A DNA stretch of 64,000 nucleotides from the NCBI RefSeq assembly GCF_036002945.1, contig NZ_CP108529.1, forward strand, positions 930,001-994,000, in the 5' to 3' direction. Position numbers and translations under genes: made by a program. The notes beneath the pieces were generated by a model that saw only the letters and a list, made by a program, of their open reading frames with translations, was not told where the DNA came from and ran no database searches. This DNA is from Streptomyces sp. NBC_01224. GTDB lineage: Bacteria; Actinomycetota; Actinomycetes; Streptomycetales; Streptomycetaceae. Below are positions 1 to 8,645 of this stretch, one piece after another (position 1 is the first letter of the stretch; every line of letters begins with the position of its first letter).

Positions 1-312
1 CGCCCGTGCCTACCTTCGCGGACCTCCGAACAGCCCTGGCAGAGCTGGACTATGAAGTCAAAAAATCACGCCGCTCAGCCGTGACCTCGACGAGTACCGG
101 CAACCCGAGAGTCGGATGGCCATCTACGTTGACACCCGAGACGGCGCCCTTCACCAGATCACCGGCCCGGTTGCCCCCGACTACGCGAACCTCCGCCAGG
201 GGCTCCGCTCCAGTCGGGCCGAGCGCGACCAGATCCGCCATCTTCTCGACGCCTCCGACGAGGACCGGCTGCGCTGGATTGGGCGCAACCAACCCCACGG
301 CGCCGAGCGACC

Positions 313-585
313 GGCCTGGACGCCCAGGCGAGCGCCGCCGCACAGGAAGCGCTCGTCACCGGCCGCACCGTCGCCGACATCGTCCTGGCACCTGGACTCC
401 TCACGCAGGCCAACCTCGACGACATTCTCCGCCCGGAAGCCTCGTACGGTCCGGCAGTTGCAGTTCCAGGTGACAGCGGGAAGGAAGCGGGCAGCGATGG
501 CGCAACCCGGCCGTCCCGTCGGCAACGCCCTCACCAACGGATGGCAGTGTTGGCGCATGGCCGAAAACGAAGATCCCCATCCTGA
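313..585 (+). pseudogene. aspartate ammonia-lyase C-terminal remnant
   Basis: Read from 313, this frame gives about 50 residues that look like the C-terminal tail of aspartate ammonia-lyase / class II fumarase: GLDAQASAAAQEAL, then TGRTVADIVL, GLLTQANLDDILRPE. The lyase core (substrate loop GSSxMPxKxNP) is not present upstream. Bases 1-312 are open in another frame (a 60-residue stretch from 116, starting MAIYVDTRDGALHQITG) that I do not recognise. The resemblance stops near 450 and the frame then runs on without conservation to a TGA at 583. I take it as a transferred or deleted-down fragment. Recognition is by eye only. Confidence 0.5.
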
Positions 586-1213
586 TGACTGGCCGACGCA
601 GGCACGCCAGTCGTTCCTCACCACTGTGTGGAACATGGCTGTCGACGAGGACGCCTACACCGACGGCTCCCCGTCGTGGATCGAGTCCTGGCTACGAGGC
701 CACGAACAGGGGAGCGTTCCCGGCAGCGCATCGGCTGCGGCGCTGCACCGGATCCTGGCGTGCGGGGCGGATCCGGACGATCTGACCGATGTGGTGCGGC
801 AGATGCAGCACGATCTTGCCTACAACGTCTGCCAGCTGATCGACGATCCAGGGCTGTTGGGCGTCGGACTGGACGAGGACTGGTCCGAGCAGACCGACTT
901 CCGCTGGGAGCTCGTGGCGGTCCGCACCGCACAGCCGACAGAGCGGGCACCGATCGATGGACTGCACTCCTCACTCGACGAGCTCGACCCCAGCGGCCGC
1001 GGCGGCGAGCCACGCGGCCGACCCGTTCCCGCCCGACTGCCGGGCTATCCCCTCCACGCGCGGCTGGCCGTTGCCCACGTACGCTCGGGCGACCGCATCC
1101 AGGCGATCAACACCTGGCGGAAGGCGACCGGCGCGTCGGTGATGGAGGCGAAGGCAGCCATCAACCAGCTTCTCGACCAGTTGCGGCAAGATCCGGAGAA
1201 CTCGCAGCAGTGA
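557..1213 (+). CDS. hypothetical protein with ribosomal L7/L12-like C-terminal segment
   Basis: A 218-residue protein from ATG 557; a longer upstream reading (from 116) crosses unrelated remnants, so I use the internal start, although its ribosome binding site is weak. Residues 1-160 are acidic (DPHPDDW, DEDAYTDGS, CGADPDDLTDVV) and match no family I know. Residues about 175-212 (RSGDRIQAINTWRKATG, then SVMEAKAAINQL) resemble the C-terminal fold of ribosomal protein L7/L12, in which the pattern K-x-x-A-I-K-x-x-R-x-x-T-G...L-x-E-A-K recurs. Small actinobacterial proteins with this module appended to other sequence are known, but their role is unclear. It is not a ribosomal protein: the true L7/L12 N-terminal dimerisation part is missing. 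Confidence 0.6.
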   Translation: MAENEDPHPDDWPTQARQSFLTTVWNMAVDEDAYTDGSPSWIESWLRGHEQGSVPGSASAAALHRILACGADPDDLTDVVRQMQHDLAYNVCQLIDDPGLLGVGLDEDWSEQTDFRWELVAVRTAQPTERAPIDGLHSSLDELDPSGRGGEPRGRPVPARLPGYPLHARLAVAHVRSGDRIQAINTWRKATGASVMEAKAAINQLLDQLRQDPENSQQ

Positions 1214-1514
1214 CCGAGGAACGGCTGTCGCACACGCCGTAGTTGTGACGGCCGGCGGAGATTCCCAACTACCTTACCGTGACCCCGAAATCCTTCGGTG
1301 AACACCGCAGAGCTTCCCTGGACCAGGATAGGATTGAATCCAATTCAACGGGGAATCGGGCTGCGCCCGAATTTGAGGGACTTACATACGGTTTTCGGGG
1401 CCCCGCACCGTGACCTGCTGATCAAACGTAGGCCCCGGGAACGAAATGCCCTCCGCCGAGCACACCAGGTGGGGTCCGCGACGGTCGGCCGTCGGGAGCG
1501 TAAGTGCCGGGGCC
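1214..1514. other. intergenic, no gene seen
   Basis: The 300 bases between two convergent genes hold no conserved reading frame. A slightly AT-richer patch near 1325-1400 is present. I found no clear terminator hairpin, RNA gene or repeat. Confidence 0.5.
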
Positions 1515-2315
1515 TCAGCTCCAGTCGAAGGTCAGCAGAGCCAACCGGTCTACGGGTTCGAAGAACAGCAGAATCTGGTCGGCGCCGCTGCGTCGGTAGT
1601 GCCAGCCCGGCACCGCCGCCACGAACTGGAACCGGTTTCCGGCCGGGCTGATCGGCCACGCGTGGTCGTCGTCGTACTCAAGGTGAAACAGGTCGGGATC
1701 TACCCAGTTGCTGTGGGCGTCGGCACGGCCGCCGAGTTGGTCCAGCAGAGCCACCGGGTCGCGCGTCCCGTACAACGGGGAACCCTCGTCGTCGAGCCTG
1801 AGCAGTTCGCCCTCACAGCGGAAGGTGTCCCGGTGAGCCTGGTAGCTGCGTTCTTGGCGCTCGCAGTGCTCATCGAGCCGGGCGCGGAATCCTTCCCAGA
1901 GCTCGGGTACTTCCTCGGGGGTTGCCGCCCGCGCGAAGTAGCGCACGTCGCCGAGCAGGCGGTAGCGGTCGCCGTCCATCGCGAACCCGAGCCAGTTGGT
2001 TGTCTGCAGGGCCGAGTGGAATGCCTGGGTGTGGTCACCGATGTACCCCTCCGCCGGTTCCAGCGGGCTGACCAGGTGGATCCAGCCGTGCCAGGCCGGG
2101 TTGACCTGGGCCAGATCGATGGAGATCAACGGGTGTAGGTGCCGGGCCAGTTCGACCTGGTCGGCGACGAACACGTCCGCAGGCTCGGGGTAGACCCGCA
2201 GGCCCGTCCCTGCCGTCATGACGTCTTCCCGCAACCGGGGCTCGCCCTCGCCCTCCCTTGGGCTGGACGGGGTGCCCATCGCGTGGCCGACAGCGGGAAA
2301 CGCCTCCGCGGACAT
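1515..2315 (-). CDS. hypothetical protein
   Basis: A 266-residue soluble protein. ATG 2315 is chosen because AAGGGG lies about 8 bases upstream; TTG 2333 would be the next option. The sequence is rich in aromatic and acidic residues (WHGWIHLVSPLEPAEGYIGD, DDDHAWPISPAGNRF, VPGWHYRRSG), with no signal peptide or membrane segment. I do not recognise the family. Its neighbours downstream on the same strand are SMI1/KNR4-type remnants. That makes an accessory or immunity-type role conceivable, but nothing in the sequence proves it. Confidence 0.6.
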   Translation of the reverse strand: MSAEAFPAVGHAMGTPSSPREGEGEPRLREDVMTAGTGLRVYPEPADVFVADQVELARHLHPLISIDLAQVNPAWHGWIHLVSPLEPAEGYIGDHTQAFHSALQTTNWLGFAMDGDRYRLLGDVRYFARAATPEEVPELWEGFRARLDEHCERQERSYQAHRDTFRCEGELLRLDDEGSPLYGTRDPVALLDQLGGRADAHSNWVDPDLFHLEYDDDHAWPISPAGNRFQFVAAVPGWHYRRSGADQILLFFEPVDRLALLTFDWS

Positions 2316-2446
2316 CAACGACCCCTTCTGCAACCCCGTACTTGTGATCGATCACGTGGCGATCAACCCTACCTACCGGAACTGACGGGGCTGGGAGCAC
2401 CGGGGAGGCCCGTACGCCGTCGTACTGTGCCTGCTCGCGCATGTTC

Positions 2447-3015
2447 TCACTGGCAGAGATGGTCCAGGAACGCCGCGGCGTCGACCTCAGGGGCGCGGTC
2501 ACGCAGGAGTACGGCGACTCGGTTGTGACAGGCGGGCGGCCGGCTTTCGTCCTCGGCCTCATCACCATCGGGTCGGTTGAGGCACTCCACGACGCAGGCC
2601 TGGGTGAAGCAGGCCAGCAGCATCATGAAGTCGGTCGGCGTGGGCTCGACCCAGAACGGCTTCCACGAGCCCGCGCCGTGGATCGCGATGCCGACGCGGG
2701 TGCCGGGGACCGAGGTGTCGGCGACAAACGGATCTGCCGAGTGGCTGGCGATGACCCCCACTCCTCCGGCCAACCGTCCAGGCGGTGCCCGTCATCGCCA
2801 CGCGAGCGGTAGCCGTACTGGAAGGACACCAGATCTCGACCGGGAGTGAAGGTGATCCCTCCGAGCGGGGCAGGGATATCGACACTGTCGAGCGGACCGG
2901 CAGTCCTGTAGAGGCTCCACATTTCCGCCGAAACCGGCAGGTCCCGAGCTACCGTCGGAAGACCGGCAACCGGGCAGGGCCCGAACGCCGCGCTGACGGC
3001 GGCACATTGCAACAC
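2447..3015 (-). pseudogene. SMI1/KNR4-type protein, frameshifted
   Basis: Two overlapping frames together make one SMI1/KNR4-like protein. The first, from GTG 3015, covers WSLYRTAGPLDSVDIPAP to DGHRLDGWPEEWG. The second continues VIASHSADPFVADTSVPGT, then GIAIHGAGSWKPFWVEPT. The step is in a run of five G near 2757-2762; six G would give EEWGVIASHSADPFV in one frame. The motif W-x-V-I-A-S-x-x-x-D-P-F is typical of the SMI1/KNR4 superfamily, many members of which are immunity proteins of contact-dependent toxins in other bacteria. The 5' end may extend further upstream in yet another frame. A base-calling error in the G run is a real alternative to true decay. Confidence 0.65.
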
Positions 3016-3120
3016 CTCGGTCAGCGGTCAGCATCGCAACCGCCAACCCGAGTGCCTCTGCGGACAACGCCATGCGGCAGAGCCTATGACCTTGGCGCGT
3101 CGTCATTGCCTGCACCAAGG

Positions 3121-3835
3121 TCAGGGCCACCGAGTGCTCGGTTCGGGGGCGGTCGGTAGCGCGGGTTGTCTCCGTACCTGAGAGCACGGGTAGTCGCCGT
3201 TGTCCGGTGCGGTATCGCCCCGGGACGCGAGGTCCAGGGCATCATCGAGCCATCGGGTGTACCACGTGAGAAAATCGACCTCGAGGCAGTACAGACCTGT
3301 GGCGTTGCTCAGGCGGTCGGCCCACACCGTGCCCCGGCGCGGACCGCGCAGCATGAGGAACAAACAGTCCCCGCAGCCGTAGTCGGCGATCGGAAGTCGG
3401 CCGTTGCACCACGGCTCGCCCAGATACGTCGCCTGCAGGCGGTCGAACCCGGCGGCGTAAGCCGGGTCGTTGTCCAGCAGAACCGCGTGGGCCTCCCAGT
3501 CGTCCGGTCCCCCCAGCAACTCGACGAAGTCGACGTCGCCAGTGAGCGGGCTGTCCGCGCCGAGCACGGCACGACCCCAACCCTTCTCTACGAACTCCAC
3601 GGCTCGGGCGAGCGAGTTGACGCCGTAGTAGGGTCCGGGAGCCCCGTCCCCGATCGTGGTGACGAACTCCCGGAAGTCCTCTGGCAGGCGAGTGCCGGCA
3701 AGGTCTTCGACACGGCCGAGGGCAGCCGGGGCCGCGGGCAGACCGATTTCGTACCCGTGAAGGGAAGACCCGCCGATCGGGGTCGGCCGCACGCAGCTCA
3801 GCCAGTTTGCCGCTGATCCTCGCCAAATCGGTCAT
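3121..3835 (-). pseudogene. SMI1/KNR4 family protein, frameshifted near the N-terminus
   Basis: The main frame (about 223 residues) contains the family core LPEDFREFVTTIGDGAPGPY, then a C-terminal Gly-Cys-Gly-Asp-Cys stretch and WYTRWLDDAL. The natural N-terminus, MTDLARISGKLAELRAADP followed by DRRVF, starts at ATG 3835 in another frame. The switch lies near 3770. Doubling the local 8-mer GGGTCTTC would restore RRVFGSSLHGYEIG in a single frame, so loss of one copy of an 8-bp tandem repeat explains the break. This could be a genuine deletion or a collapsed repeat in the read. It is the second SMI1/KNR4-type gene in a row; no cognate toxin gene is visible. Confidence 0.7.
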
Positions 3836-3925
3836 ACCCGAATCCTATGAGCCCGCATCCCTGGAGTCGCCGACGGGCTGAGGGCGTTACGCCGCACAGT
3901 GTCAGACACCCCATGTCGTTGAGGG

Positions 3926-4090
3926 TCAAGTAGCATGGGGGCTGGTGCGGTGTGACCAGGCGGTCGCTGCGTCGTAGCGGGTGCGGGTTTTGAGGCAGCC
4001 GTGGAGGATGCCGCCGAGGCGGTTGCCGAGCTGGTGCAGGGTGACGCCTTGCGGGTAGCGGCCGGCCGGCTCCAGGTCGTTCACCGTGCT
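3926..4090 (-). pseudogene. IS110-type transposase, C-terminal remnant
   Basis: About 45 residues ending at 3926 (LHQLGNRLGGILHGCLKTRT, then YDAATAWSHR) match the extreme C-terminus of IS110-family transposases, which usually reads R-Q-L-x-N-R-L-x-G-I-L-H-G-C-L. The catalytic serine domain is absent. An N-terminal remnant of the same family lies at 4868-5170 on the same strand, separated by an unrelated gene on the other strand. Confidence 0.65.
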
Positions 4091-4331
4091 GCAGAGGACG
4101 CTGCTGTCGCACCCCGCCGGGACGCCGTCCAGCAGCCGGCCGGGCGCCGCTGGGTCCACGCAGCAGCCCGGAGCTGTCCTCGCTGGTGCGCAAAGCCCGC
4201 CGGCTGGCTTCAGCGTTTCCCGCACACGCCGAAGGCCAGACCCCGCGAGGGCTTGGCGCCTTCGTCGCCCGGCCAGCTGTTCAGCCCGGCAGGCCGCACC
4301 GCAGCCCGCGGCCGATGTCATCCTGGTGGGC

Positions 4332-4880
4332 GTGAGTTCCTCTGATGCGACACCCAAGTCCGACCAGGTGCAGGACCGTTGGCGCGCCCGAGAGGCGCCC
4401 GCCGGGGACTTCATCGTGTATGCCGACGGCTCGCTGTCGGTGATGAACCTCCTGCGGCTCTACCAGTCCGGTCGGCGCCACGACACCCGCGCCCAGGACT
4501 GGCACTGGTCGGAGCTGCTCCGGGCCACCGCGTGGACCCCCAGCGACTGGATGGACGTCGACGCGACGTTCGCTTCGCGCGCTCACGCCGGAAGCCGTGC
4601 CCTGGCAGGCGAATCATCAGACCACGGCAGTATCGGCTGGGTTGCCCTGACCCGGGACGACGACGAAGGCGCCCTGGAGTGGCTCGCGGTCTCCTGCTAC
4701 TCCAACCCGTTCACCGACGTCACCCTGGGCGCCACCACGGTGACCGCCACCAGCACCTTGGGCCGGATCTGGACCTTCCCCCGCGACGCTCCCCACCAGG
4801 TGAAGATCACCGCCGATCCGGACTACCCGTGGCTCCAGGTGGACGACGGGCCGAGCGAGGACGGGGCTCAGCGGACGTAG
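4332..4880 (+). CDS. hypothetical protein lodged between IS110 halves
   Basis: A 182-residue protein from GTG 4332. The open frame reaches further upstream, but into the IS110-remnant zone. It contains DFIVYADGSLSVMNLLRLYQ, ELLRATAWTPSDWMDVDATF and an acidic end; no signal peptide, membrane span or known catalytic motif. It looks like a normal coding region by composition. It sits between an IS110 C-terminal remnant (left) and an IS110 N-terminal remnant (right, overlapping its last 13 bases), so it was probably carried in by rearrangement. I cannot name a family. Confidence 0.5.
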   Translation: MSSSDATPKSDQVQDRWRAREAPAGDFIVYADGSLSVMNLLRLYQSGRRHDTRAQDWHWSELLRATAWTPSDWMDVDATFASRAHAGSRALAGESSDHGSIGWVALTRDDDEGALEWLAVSCYSNPFTDVTLGATTVTATSTLGRIWTFPRDAPHQVKITADPDYPWLQVDDGPSEDGAQRT

Positions 4881-5170
4881 TGCTTGAGTGAACGCCTGCC
4901 GCTCTTGGCGCCGGAGGAGGCATACCGCTCCTTGAACCGGTTGACCTGACGGGGGTTGATCGCGAACACCTGATAACCAGAGGCGATCAGGGCCTGCACC
5001 CATGAGCCGCGGTCGGTCTCGATCCCGACCACCCCACCGGCTGGGTCCAGGTCCTCCTCTCCGCGGCGGGCGAGGAGTTCATGCAGCTTCGCGATGCCCG
5101 CCGCTCCCTCGGGCAGCTTCGCGGTGGCCAGGGCGACCCGTCGACCGCGCAGCCCGGCAGGCGTTGGATG
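4868..5170 (-). pseudogene. IS110-type transposase, N-terminal remnant
   Basis: About 95 residues read GRRVALATAKLPEGAAGIAK, then GIETDRGSWVQALIASGYQ, FAINPRQVNRFKERYASSGA. This is the DEDD domain part of IS110-family transposases, where GIETDRGxWVxALxAAGYxVxAINP and RYRxRxxxSGAKSD are family signatures. After GAKS the frame becomes unrelated and stops at 4868. The first acidic residue block (VGIDWAK) is not visible upstream, so the start is lost too. Confidence 0.7.
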
Positions 5171-5554
5171 AGCAGGACCGGCATCAGGCGCCGTCCATGG
5201 CTGCCGGACGGCCCGCCGCACTCTCGAAGGAGCACAGCACCGTGAACGATCCCTCAGTACGGCGGCCTGCGACGCCTCAACTGTCGTCGGCAGGGCCCGT
5301 ACCGCGGCGGTGTCCGTACTGTCCGTCGCCTCGCCCGCCGGCCCGTTCTCGACGGCGGTGCCGTCAGGTGCGGTGTGGACCGTGCCCAGCCGACGCACCG
5401 CGGACGTCCGGCCGTTCGCCCGCAGGACTGCCTGCGACGCGGACACCGCAGCCGTCCGGAACACGTCACGGTGCGGCACCGGGCAGGCCCCGGCGGGCGC
5501 CCGGCGTGCTGAGGGTTCGGTTTTCTCGGCGAGAGGCGGCTGGCAGCCTGGCGT
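5171..5554. other. non-coding or degraded stretch
   Basis: The nearly 400 bases between the IS110 fragment and the sugar permease have open frames on both strands, but only of biased, non-conserved sequence. I see no promoter, hairpin or recognisable gene fragment. Confidence 0.4.
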
Positions 5555-6388
5555 TCATTTGAGACCGGAGTGGGACAGTCCTTCGATGAAGTGGCGCTGG
5601 GCCAGGACGAAGACGATCAGCATCGGCAGGACGGTCATGGTGGCGGCGGCGAGTTGGGTGTTCCACATCGGGCCGCCGTAGGCGTCGGTGAAGCGGGTCA
5701 GGGCCTGCGGCAAGGTGAACAGTTCTGGTGAGGTGAGGTACACCGTGGGTTCCAGGTAGAGGTTCCAGGAGGCGAGGAACGTCAGGATCGCCACCGCCGA
5801 CAGGGCCGGTCTGGCCAGCGGCAGGCAGATCCGCCACCAGATCGCGGGACGGCCGAGGCCGTCGAGGCGGCCGGCCTCCTCCAGTTCGACAGGGAGGGCG
5901 ATGAAGAACTGCCGCATGATGAAAGTGGCCAGCACACACGGTCCGGCCAGCGCGGTCACCAGGATCAGCGGCCAGTGCGTGTTGATCAGGCCGGCCGCTT
6001 TGAACAGCTGGAACAGCGGCACGATCGTCACTTCGCTCGGTACCAGCATCCCGGTCAGCACTACCAGGAACAGCGCGTTCGCGCCGGGAAACCGGATCCG
6101 GGCGAAGGCGTACCCGGCCAGACTGGACACCAGCAGAGTGATCAGCGTGACCAGTACGGCGATGTAGACACTGTTGAAATACTGCCGGGCAAAGGGCTGG
6201 AAGCTGAATGCCTCGCGGTACGCGGACAGTGTCGGCGAGTCGGTCCACAGCGACGGCGGGGCCTTGAAGATCTCCGCCAGTGGTTTTACCGACGCGGCGA
6301 CCATCCAGATCGTCGGCACCACGAACGGGATCGCCAGCACGCTCAGAGCGACCACCAGCAGTACCGACCGGACTCTGTCAGTCCTCAT
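5555..6388 (-). CDS. sugar ABC transporter permease (MalG/AraQ type)
   Basis: A 277-residue membrane protein of the carbohydrate-uptake family 1 (CUT1), the second permease of such importers. It has six hydrophobic segments, beginning with VLLVVALSVLAIPFVVPTIW, and the cytoplasmic EAA loop EAGRLDGLGRPAIWWRICLP that contacts the ATPase. The end HFIEGLSHSGLK is typical. Its start overlaps the end of the upstream permease by 11 bases, so they formed an operon with the binding-protein gene. Both partners are broken, so this intact gene probably has no working transporter to join. No ATPase is encoded here; CUT1 systems often share an MsiK-type ATPase made elsewhere. Confidence 0.85.
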   Translation of the reverse strand: MRTDRVRSVLLVVALSVLAIPFVVPTIWMVAASVKPLAEIFKAPPSLWTDSPTLSAYREAFSFQPFARQYFNSVYIAVLVTLITLLVSSLAGYAFARIRFPGANALFLVVLTGMLVPSEVTIVPLFQLFKAAGLINTHWPLILVTALAGPCVLATFIMRQFFIALPVELEEAGRLDGLGRPAIWWRICLPLARPALSAVAILTFLASWNLYLEPTVYLTSPELFTLPQALTRFTDAYGGPMWNTQLAAATMTVLPMLIVFVLAQRHFIEGLSHSGLK

Positions 6389-7357
6389 AGAACACCCACT
6401 TACGGCGCAGCTGCCATTGCAGCAAGGTGAGCAGCATGACGAAGGACAGCAGCATCAGGGCCAGCGTCGAGCCGTAGCCGATGTCGTTGAACTCGAAGGC
6501 CTGCTGGAACACGTAGTACACGAGAACCGTGGTGGACAGCCCCGGCCCGCCACCGGTCAGGACGGCGATCTGGGCGAAGGACTGCAACGCCCCGGCCACC
6601 GTGACGATGACGGTCAGCAGCACCGTCGGTGAGATCATCGGCTACGTGATCCGGGCGAAGACCGTGCGGCTGTTCGCACCGTCGATGCGAGCGGCCTCGT
6701 ACAGCTCCCGTGGCAGCCCTGCAGGGCTGCCAGGAACAGCACCATGTTGACCCCGACGCCGCGCACCACCTGGGTGGGGATCACCGACACCATCGCGGTG
6801 TCGCCCTTCTGCAGCCAGTTCGGCCCGTCGATCCCGACGCTGCCCAGCAGGCCGCTGATGCCGCCGTTGTCCTGGAGCAGGAAGCCCCAGACCAGGGTCC
6901 AGGCGACCACGGAGACCACCACCGGGGAGAAGAACAGCGTCCGGAACACCGTGACACCGCGGAACTTCCGGTTGAGCAGGACGGCGATCAGCAGCCCGAG
7001 CGTGACGTTGGCGACCACCACCCCGCCTGAGAAGAAGACTGTTGCCAGCAGCACCTTGGGCAGTTGCGGGTCGTGGGCCAGGGCCGCGTAGTTGTCGCCG
7101 CCGACGAAGGTCTGTTTGCCGGTGAAGACGTTCCGCTTGTTCAGGCTGTACCAGATCGCCATGCCGACCGGCAGCAGGACGAACACCGCCACCCCGACGA
7201 GCTGCGGCAGGATGAACAGGTAGCCGGTCAGTACGTCCCGTCGGCGGGACGTCCAGAAGCCTGGCCCGGATGCGCGTGCGGTCCCGGCGGCGGCCCGTGC
7301 GGCCGCCTGCCCGGTGACCTGCGGGGTGGCCCGCTCGGCGGCCTTTTTCCTGGTCAC
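6378..7357 (-). pseudogene. sugar ABC transporter permease (MalF/UgpA type), broken
   Basis: The first permease of the importer. It starts at GTG 7357 (GTGA overlap with the binding-protein gene) and runs through LTGYLFILPQLVGVAVFVLL to VNMVLFLAALQG. Near 6720 one base is missing: GGCCTG is expected where GGCTG is read. The EAA loop LPRELYEAARIDGANSRTVF continues in the next frame. At 6642 the codon expected to be TGG (ARITWPMISP) is TAG. After it the same frame continues to WVFYED at 6378. Two independent lesions argue for real decay rather than a read error. Confidence 0.85.
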
Positions 7358-8608
7358 TTGGCCAGAATCGGATCGATCGCGGCGCAGACCGAGCGCAGGA
7401 CGGCCGGGATGTCGGCATCAGCGCGCCACATCGCGTCGAGCGCCGTTTTGCCCTTCTGGGCGATCTCCGCCGGGCTGGTGTGGTTGGGCAGCGGGACGGC
7501 GTCCGGCAGCTGGTCGACCACCGCGTCCTGGAGCTGGGCGGGCTTCAGGACCTTGTTGTTGGCGGCGAGCTTGTCCCCGGTCAGCAGCGACTTGCGCGGC
7601 GGCGGGAAGTACTGGGCCAGCTTGGCGGCGTTCTCCGGATCGGTCAGGTACGCGAGGAAGTCCGCCGCCTGGTCCGGGTGCTTGCTGGAGGCCAGCACGC
7701 CCATCCCGGCCTGGCCGAGGACGGAGTACGTGCCCTTGGGGCCCGCGGGCAGCGGGTACAGCCCGAACTTGAACGTGCCGGTCAGCAGCGAGGCGCGGGA
7801 GACCTGCGCGACGGTGAAGGCGGCATCGCCGGCGAAGAAGTCGGCGGTGGTGCCAGGGCCCGGCATCGCCTGGGTCTTGAACGCCGCGTCGTGCAGGAAG
7901 GTGAACGCCTGCTGCATCTCGTGGCTGTCGAAGGTGCAGGTCTTGCCGTCCGCGCTCCACGCCGACGCGCCCCAGCCGGTCCACACGGTGGCCAGCGTGT
8001 TCCACGCCTTGTAGTCGAAGTCCCGGACGACGAAGCCGGCCTTGCCGGTTTTGGCGTGGACGGCCGCTCCGGCGGCGGCGACCTGGTCCCAGGTCAGGGT
8101 GGCCGGGTCGATCTTCTGTCCGGCCTTGGCCAGCAGGTCGGTGTTCACGTAGAGGGCGTACGGCGAGTTGGAGAACGGGTAGGCGTACAGCGTGCCGTCG
8201 TGGCTGTACTCCGCTGTCGAGCAGGTCGTCGTACTTCCAGCCGGGGGTGGCCTTGAACTTGTCGGTCAGCCCGACGAGCGCGTCGGAGGCGATGAGATCC
8301 CGCGACAGGTCACCCATCCAGGCGAGATCCGGGGCGTTGCCGCCGGCGATCTGGGTGGTGAGCGTCGTGTTGTAGTCGGCGAACGGGAGGCTCTCGAAGG
8401 TGATCTTCGCGACGTCGGGATGGTCGGCCCGGTAGGCCGCCGCGATGCTGTCGAACAGCTTCAGCTGGGCTTTGTCCGAGGTCCAGACCGTCATCCGCAG
8501 CTCGACTGCCTTGTCCGAGGTGCCAGTCGCCGGCCCGGCGCAGGCGGCGCTGAGTGCGATGACCGTCGTCAGGGCGACGGTGCCGAGCACCTTTCTGGTT
8601 CTGATCAT
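7354..8608 (-). pseudogene. sugar ABC transporter substrate-binding lipoprotein, frameshifted
   Basis: A family 1 extracellular sugar-binding protein with lipoprotein signal MIRTRKVLGTVALTTVIALS followed by AACAG (lipobox, Cys 23). The frame from ATG 8608 carries the N-lobe (FADYNTTLTTQIAGGNAPDL, a family hallmark) as far as KYDDLLDS. Near 8213 it shifts; the other frame continues from EYSHDGTLYAYPFSNSPYAL to DPILAK at 7354. As read, the protein would end in unrelated Arg/Pro-rich sequence. The gene would be first in the operon with the two permeases. The next gene upstream on the same strand is a truncated FAD oxidoreductase. Confidence 0.85.
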
Positions 8609-8645
8609 GGTGGTTTCCTTCGACGTGCGGGGTGTCCGGTCCGGC

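Noticed and set aside
116-556. Long N-terminal extension of the L7/L12-like protein from 116
   Set aside because: It passes through an aspartate ammonia-lyase remnant that is conserved in another frame, so the joined frame is accidental.
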